A stretch of DNA of 6,653 nt from Butyrivibrio sp. (GTDB lineage: Bacteria; Bacillota_A; Clostridia; Lachnospirales; Lachnospiraceae): the NCBI RefSeq assembly GCF_024699075.1, contig NZ_JAILQF010000219.1, forward strand, positions 1 through 6,653, in the 5' to 3' direction. Positions 5,526 through 6,653 of the stretch are shown piece by piece. A program made the translations under genes and the position numbers. The notes below the pieces were generated by a model, which was given only the letters and a program-made list of their open reading frames with translations, ran no database searches and had not been told where the DNA came from. How positions within the stretch are numbered: position 1 is the first letter of the stretch; every line of letters begins with the position of its first letter.

Positions 5526-6129
5526 AATTAATATAATTGATCATAAAGATATAGAATCCTGTAACACTAGTTTTAATATGAGCGATAAGGCCATCAAACT
5601 TCCTGAGCGCCTTTCAAGAACTACAATCTATGAAAGCGACTACGTGAGCCTTTATACAGATAGAGTAAAGCTTCCAAGCGGTCAGATCATAGAGAAATAT
5701 CACCAGATCCATTATCCAAGAGAAGGAGTATCCATCGTAATCTTTAACGACAAGGACGAGATCCTCATGATCAGGGAGATGAGATATTCCGCAGGGCGTC
5801 TTGAATGGGAGATTCCGGCTGGAGGCGTGGAAAAAGGTGAAGCGATTGAAGATGCTGCAAGGCGCGAAGTTATGGAAGAGACAGGCTGCATTGTTAAAGA
5901 CCTTAAATTCCTGTGCTCTCAGACGCCATCAAACGGAATGACCGATCAGGTGATGCACGTGTTCGGCGCCAGGGTTGAAAGCGAGGGCACTATCAAGGAC
6001 GTTGATGAAGTTGCAGACAAAGTATGGATGCCTGTTAGTGAAGTTAAAGAACTTCTTAAAAATAACGAGACCAAAGATGGCATCGCTATACTTGCTATAC
6101 TATTTGCATTGGAATTCTACGAAAGATAA
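5515..6129 (+). CDS. NUDIX hydrolase, ADP-ribose pyrophosphatase-like
   Basis: The 204-residue protein carries a complete Nudix box at residues 103-125. G103, E109 and the core REVMEETG (117-124) fit GX5EX7REUXEEXGU, with the metal-binding glutamates present. It is preceded by EWEIPAGG (97-104), which is typical of the ADP-ribose pyrophosphatase group. The upstream strands (SIVIFNDKDEILMIREMR, 73-90) and the later VDEVADKVWMPVSEVKELL (163-181) complete the domain. Such enzymes hydrolyse ADP-ribose or related nucleoside diphosphates to AMP and a sugar phosphate. The exact substrate cannot be read from the sequence. The extra N-terminal 30 residues are unremarkable. It overlaps the HIT gene by 11 bp, so the two are probably co-expressed and may act on linked nucleotide substrates. 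Confidence 0.85.
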   Translation: MNTKINIIDHKDIESCNTSFNMSDKAIKLPERLSRTTIYESDYVSLYTDRVKLPSGQIIEKYHQIHYPREGVSIVIFNDKDEILMIREMRYSAGRLEWEIPAGGVEKGEAIEDAARREVMEETGCIVKDLKFLCSQTPSNGMTDQVMHVFGARVESEGTIKDVDEVADKVWMPVSEVKELLKNNETKDGIAILAILFALEFYER

Positions 6130-6140
6130 TAGACATATTC

Positions 6141-6185
6141 TTATGATTATGATCAGCAGGTAAATAGTCTGATCAAAAGTCATAA
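6141..6185 (+). other. Intergenic hairpin between NUDIX and DUF402 genes
   Basis: TTATGA (6141-6146) pairs with TCATAA (6180-6185), and GATCAG (6151-6156) with CTGATC (6169-6174); a small internal loop lies between them. The seven-T run (6200-6206) is 14 bases further on, too far for a standard terminator. It may attenuate or process the message between the two genes, or be incidental. Confidence 0.35.
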
Positions 6186-6217
6186 AAAAGATATTAGTAT
6201 TTTTTTAGGAGAAAGAT

Positions 6218-6653
6218 TTGTTAGAAGTAAAAGAAAAGAATTTAGACAGAAGAGAGTGGTATAACGACACACAACGCGACTTTAAATGCATGTACCAAAA
6301 GGATGAATATTTCGAAGGCGGAGTAGGACTTATTACATTTACTGGATTAACTGAGCCTGAGATGGTGGATAGTCCCAAAGGAGAGCTTTGTATAGCAGAT
6401 AATGGGTATCAGTGGCTTGAACTTGCACCTAAAGGCGGTAACTATGTGATCACTTCAATGTTCCGCAAAGGTGAGATTTTCCAGCACTACATTGATATTA
6501 CTCTTAGAAATGATATAGCTGAAAATGGCGATGCAAAATTCTACGACTTATTCCTTGACGTAGTTGTATCCGAAGACGGCAAAGCTCAGACTATAGATCA
6601 GAACGAGCTAGAAGAAGCTTATAATGATGGCGTCATTACCAAAGAAGAACTCG
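6218..6653 (+). CDS. DUF402 family protein, 3'-truncated by the window
   Basis: A TTG at 6218 has AGGAG (6207-6211) 6 bases upstream, and the frame stays open to the window edge (145 residues seen). The pattern FQHYIDITLRNDI (88-100), FYDLFLDVVV (108-117) and TIDQNELEEAYNDGVIT (125-141) is that of DUF402: Y-x-D, then D-x-x-L-D, then D-x-x-E-L, giving clustered acidic residues for metal ions. Characterised members are nucleoside tri/diphosphate phosphatases (Ntdp, Sa1684 type) and FomD of fosfomycin biosynthesis. Few residues should be missing, as the family is usually about 150-200 long. With HIT and NUDIX upstream it makes a third nucleotide-phosphate-cleaving family in a row. The 88-bp gap with a hairpin leaves open whether it shares their transcript. 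Confidence 0.75.
   Translation, partial: MLEVKEKNLDRREWYNDTQRDFKCMYQKDEYFEGGVGLITFTGLTEPEMVDSPKGELCIADNGYQWLELAPKGGNYVITSMFRKGEIFQHYIDITLRNDIAENGDAKFYDLFLDVVVSEDGKAQTIDQNELEEAYNDGVITKEEL

Overview
The window looks like chromosomal DNA of a low-GC Firmicute, most likely a rumen or gut Lachnospiraceae of the Butyrivibrio/Pseudobutyrivibrio type. This rests on the AT-rich base composition, AGGAG/AAGGAG-type ribosome binding sites, TTG as well as ATG starts, and the families present (DUF1848, HPP-like membrane protein, U32-like protein, HIT, NUDIX, DUF402). I see no rRNA, tRNA, CRISPR array, transposase or phage gene.

Layout. Positions 1-180 hold the 3' end of a DUF1848 protein with a CX3CX2C cluster motif. 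A good promoter (206-234) then drives a polytopic membrane protein related to the HPP family (302-1267), which appears to consist of two diverged copies of the same module. A rho-independent terminator follows (about 1338-1388). Next is a cysteine-rich U32 peptidase-like protein (1455-2408). It converges on a long reverse-strand gene (2689-4452) for a cytoplasmic, glycoside-hydrolase-like TIM-barrel protein. Between these convergent genes lies the most striking non-coding feature: a roughly 240-nt inverted repeat (2443-2680) that can fold into one very long hairpin of about 90 base pairs, including a perfect 30-bp block.

The reverse-strand gene has its own promoter (4496-4524) with a TGTATAC-N5-GTATACA palindrome across the spacer and -35, suggesting control by a DNA-binding regulator. 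Positions 4453-5018 contain no intact gene. They hold that promoter, a probable 3' gene remnant (about 4497-4646) with a strong terminator (4687-4728), and three successive perfect-stem hairpins (4855-4975) ahead of the next gene.

The last third is a forward cluster: a HIT-like protein (5019-5525), a NUDIX hydrolase overlapping it by 11 bp (5515-6129), and a DUF402 protein running off the window end (6218-6653). All three belong to superfamilies that cleave nucleotide phosphate bonds, so a nucleotide-cleanup or signalling-nucleotide role is a reasonable inference. Nothing here is a recognisable defence system or mobile element. The best candidates for something undescribed are the giant hairpin and the tandem-hairpin leader.
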